From assembly GCF_026191635.1 (NCBI RefSeq), contig NZ_JAKRRW010000007.1, positions 62,001 through 126,000 on the forward strand: 64,000 bases of DNA. The letters are read 5' to 3'. The position numbers and the translations under genes were made by a program. Below are positions 63,790 through 64,000 of this stretch, in pieces. Every line of letters starts with the position of its first letter. Position 1 is the stretch's first letter. The notes under the pieces are model-generated. The model made no database searches. It was not told the DNA's origin and worked only from the letters and a program-made list of their open reading frames with translations. The DNA comes from Photobacterium obscurum. GTDB taxonomy: Bacteria > Pseudomonadota > Gammaproteobacteria > Enterobacterales > Vibrionaceae.

Positions 63790-64000
63790 TTATTTTATGT
63801 CTTTCGTCGCCTTACTGGTAAAGCGGTGTATCGCTTTTCTCACTAAAATCCCACTACTGATCCCCACGATCATGCTTATGATGGTGATGGCTCCTGCAGG
63901 CGAAAAGGAAGGTAGGGCGACTAATAGTTGTGAGTCATTGCCTCCTAGTGCTAAAGAGGCGCCAATACCCATGATAACACCAGCACATAAATGCAATATC
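63790..64000 (-). CDS. YeeE/YedE-like membrane protein, C-terminal fragment
   Basis: The frame runs off the right edge of the window with no stop before it, so this is only the last 70 or so codons. The visible part, CAGVIMGIGASLALGG and then a second hydrophobic helix ending in KAIHRFTSKATKDIK, resembles the last two helices of YeeE/YedE (DUF395) sulfur-compound transporters. In those, the block reads G-x-x-MG-x-GA-x-x-A-x-GCN with a functional Cys; here it is GGN, so the Cys is absent. Family call is tentative. Confidence 0.55.
   Translation of the reverse strand, partial: ILHLCAGVIMGIGASLALGGNDSQLLVALPSFSPAGAITIISMIVGISSGILVRKAIHRFTSKATKDIK

Noticed and set aside
1..64000. tRNA, rRNA, CRISPR arrays, transposases, integrases
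   Set aside because: None recognised on either strand by reading. A covariance-model search would settle small RNA genes.

Overview
The window looks like chromosomal DNA from a marine gammaproteobacterium of the Vibrionaceae, most likely Photobacterium or a close relative. The pointers are moderate to low G+C, the protein families present (RavA/ViaA, a TrxC-type thioredoxin, NagZ, a GlyGly-CTERM trypsin-like protease, an LpxR-type deacylase, several c-di-GMP enzymes) and dispersed ATACCAATC...GATTGGTAT inverted repeats. The genus is an inference. I see no rRNA, tRNA, CRISPR array, insertion sequence or prophage. Genes are dense on both strands.

Layout. 1-5 kb: NUDIX hydrolase, a GGDEF protein with a broken active-site motif, a lipoprotein hydrolase, galE and a yjdF-type membrane protein. 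5-10 kb: a DEAD-box RNA helicase and a three-gene 2-oxoacid dehydrogenase operon (E1alpha, E1beta, E2). 10-18 kb: small lipoprotein, TrxC-like protein with a CSPC active site, CDF transporter with a variant metal site, a probable 34-aa membrane protein, EAL phosphodiesterase, nagZ, a CRP-controlled DUF1097 protein and a siroheme synthase with a truncated methylase half. 18-30 kb: RND efflux pair, secreted protease, DUF5718, nucleotidyltransferase, LpxR-like protein, sseA, lone pstS, active-type diguanylate cyclase. 30-37 kb: ravA-viaA, a prokaryotic ionotropic-glutamate-receptor-like channel, nfeD and slipin.

37-49 kb (minus strand) is a complete pelABCDEFG operon for the Pel exopolysaccharide. 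PelD keeps the RxxD c-di-GMP binding site, so the GGDEF and EAL proteins scattered through the window could feed into it.

50.6-60.2 kb is an 11-gene, tightly overlapping plus-strand operon: DUF523/DUF1722 protein, a MerR-type regulator of the CarH/LitR kind that lacks the cobalamin motifs, DNA photolyase, SnoaL-like protein, SDR, FAD oxidoreductase, DUF1365, cyclopropane-fatty-acid-synthase-like methyltransferase, DUF2878, chalcone-isomerase-like protein and a DUF3833 lipoprotein. Four TTGTACA(A/G) motifs sit in a 75-bp stretch just before it. I read this as a light- or singlet-oxygen-responsive DNA-repair and membrane-lipid-modification operon under the control of its own MerR protein. It is the strongest candidate here for a poorly described system. 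The window closes with a GAF-GGDEF diguanylate cyclase carrying an intact I-site, a YbjD/OLD-type nuclease, a glyoxalase-like protein and the 3' end of a YeeE/YedE-type membrane gene.
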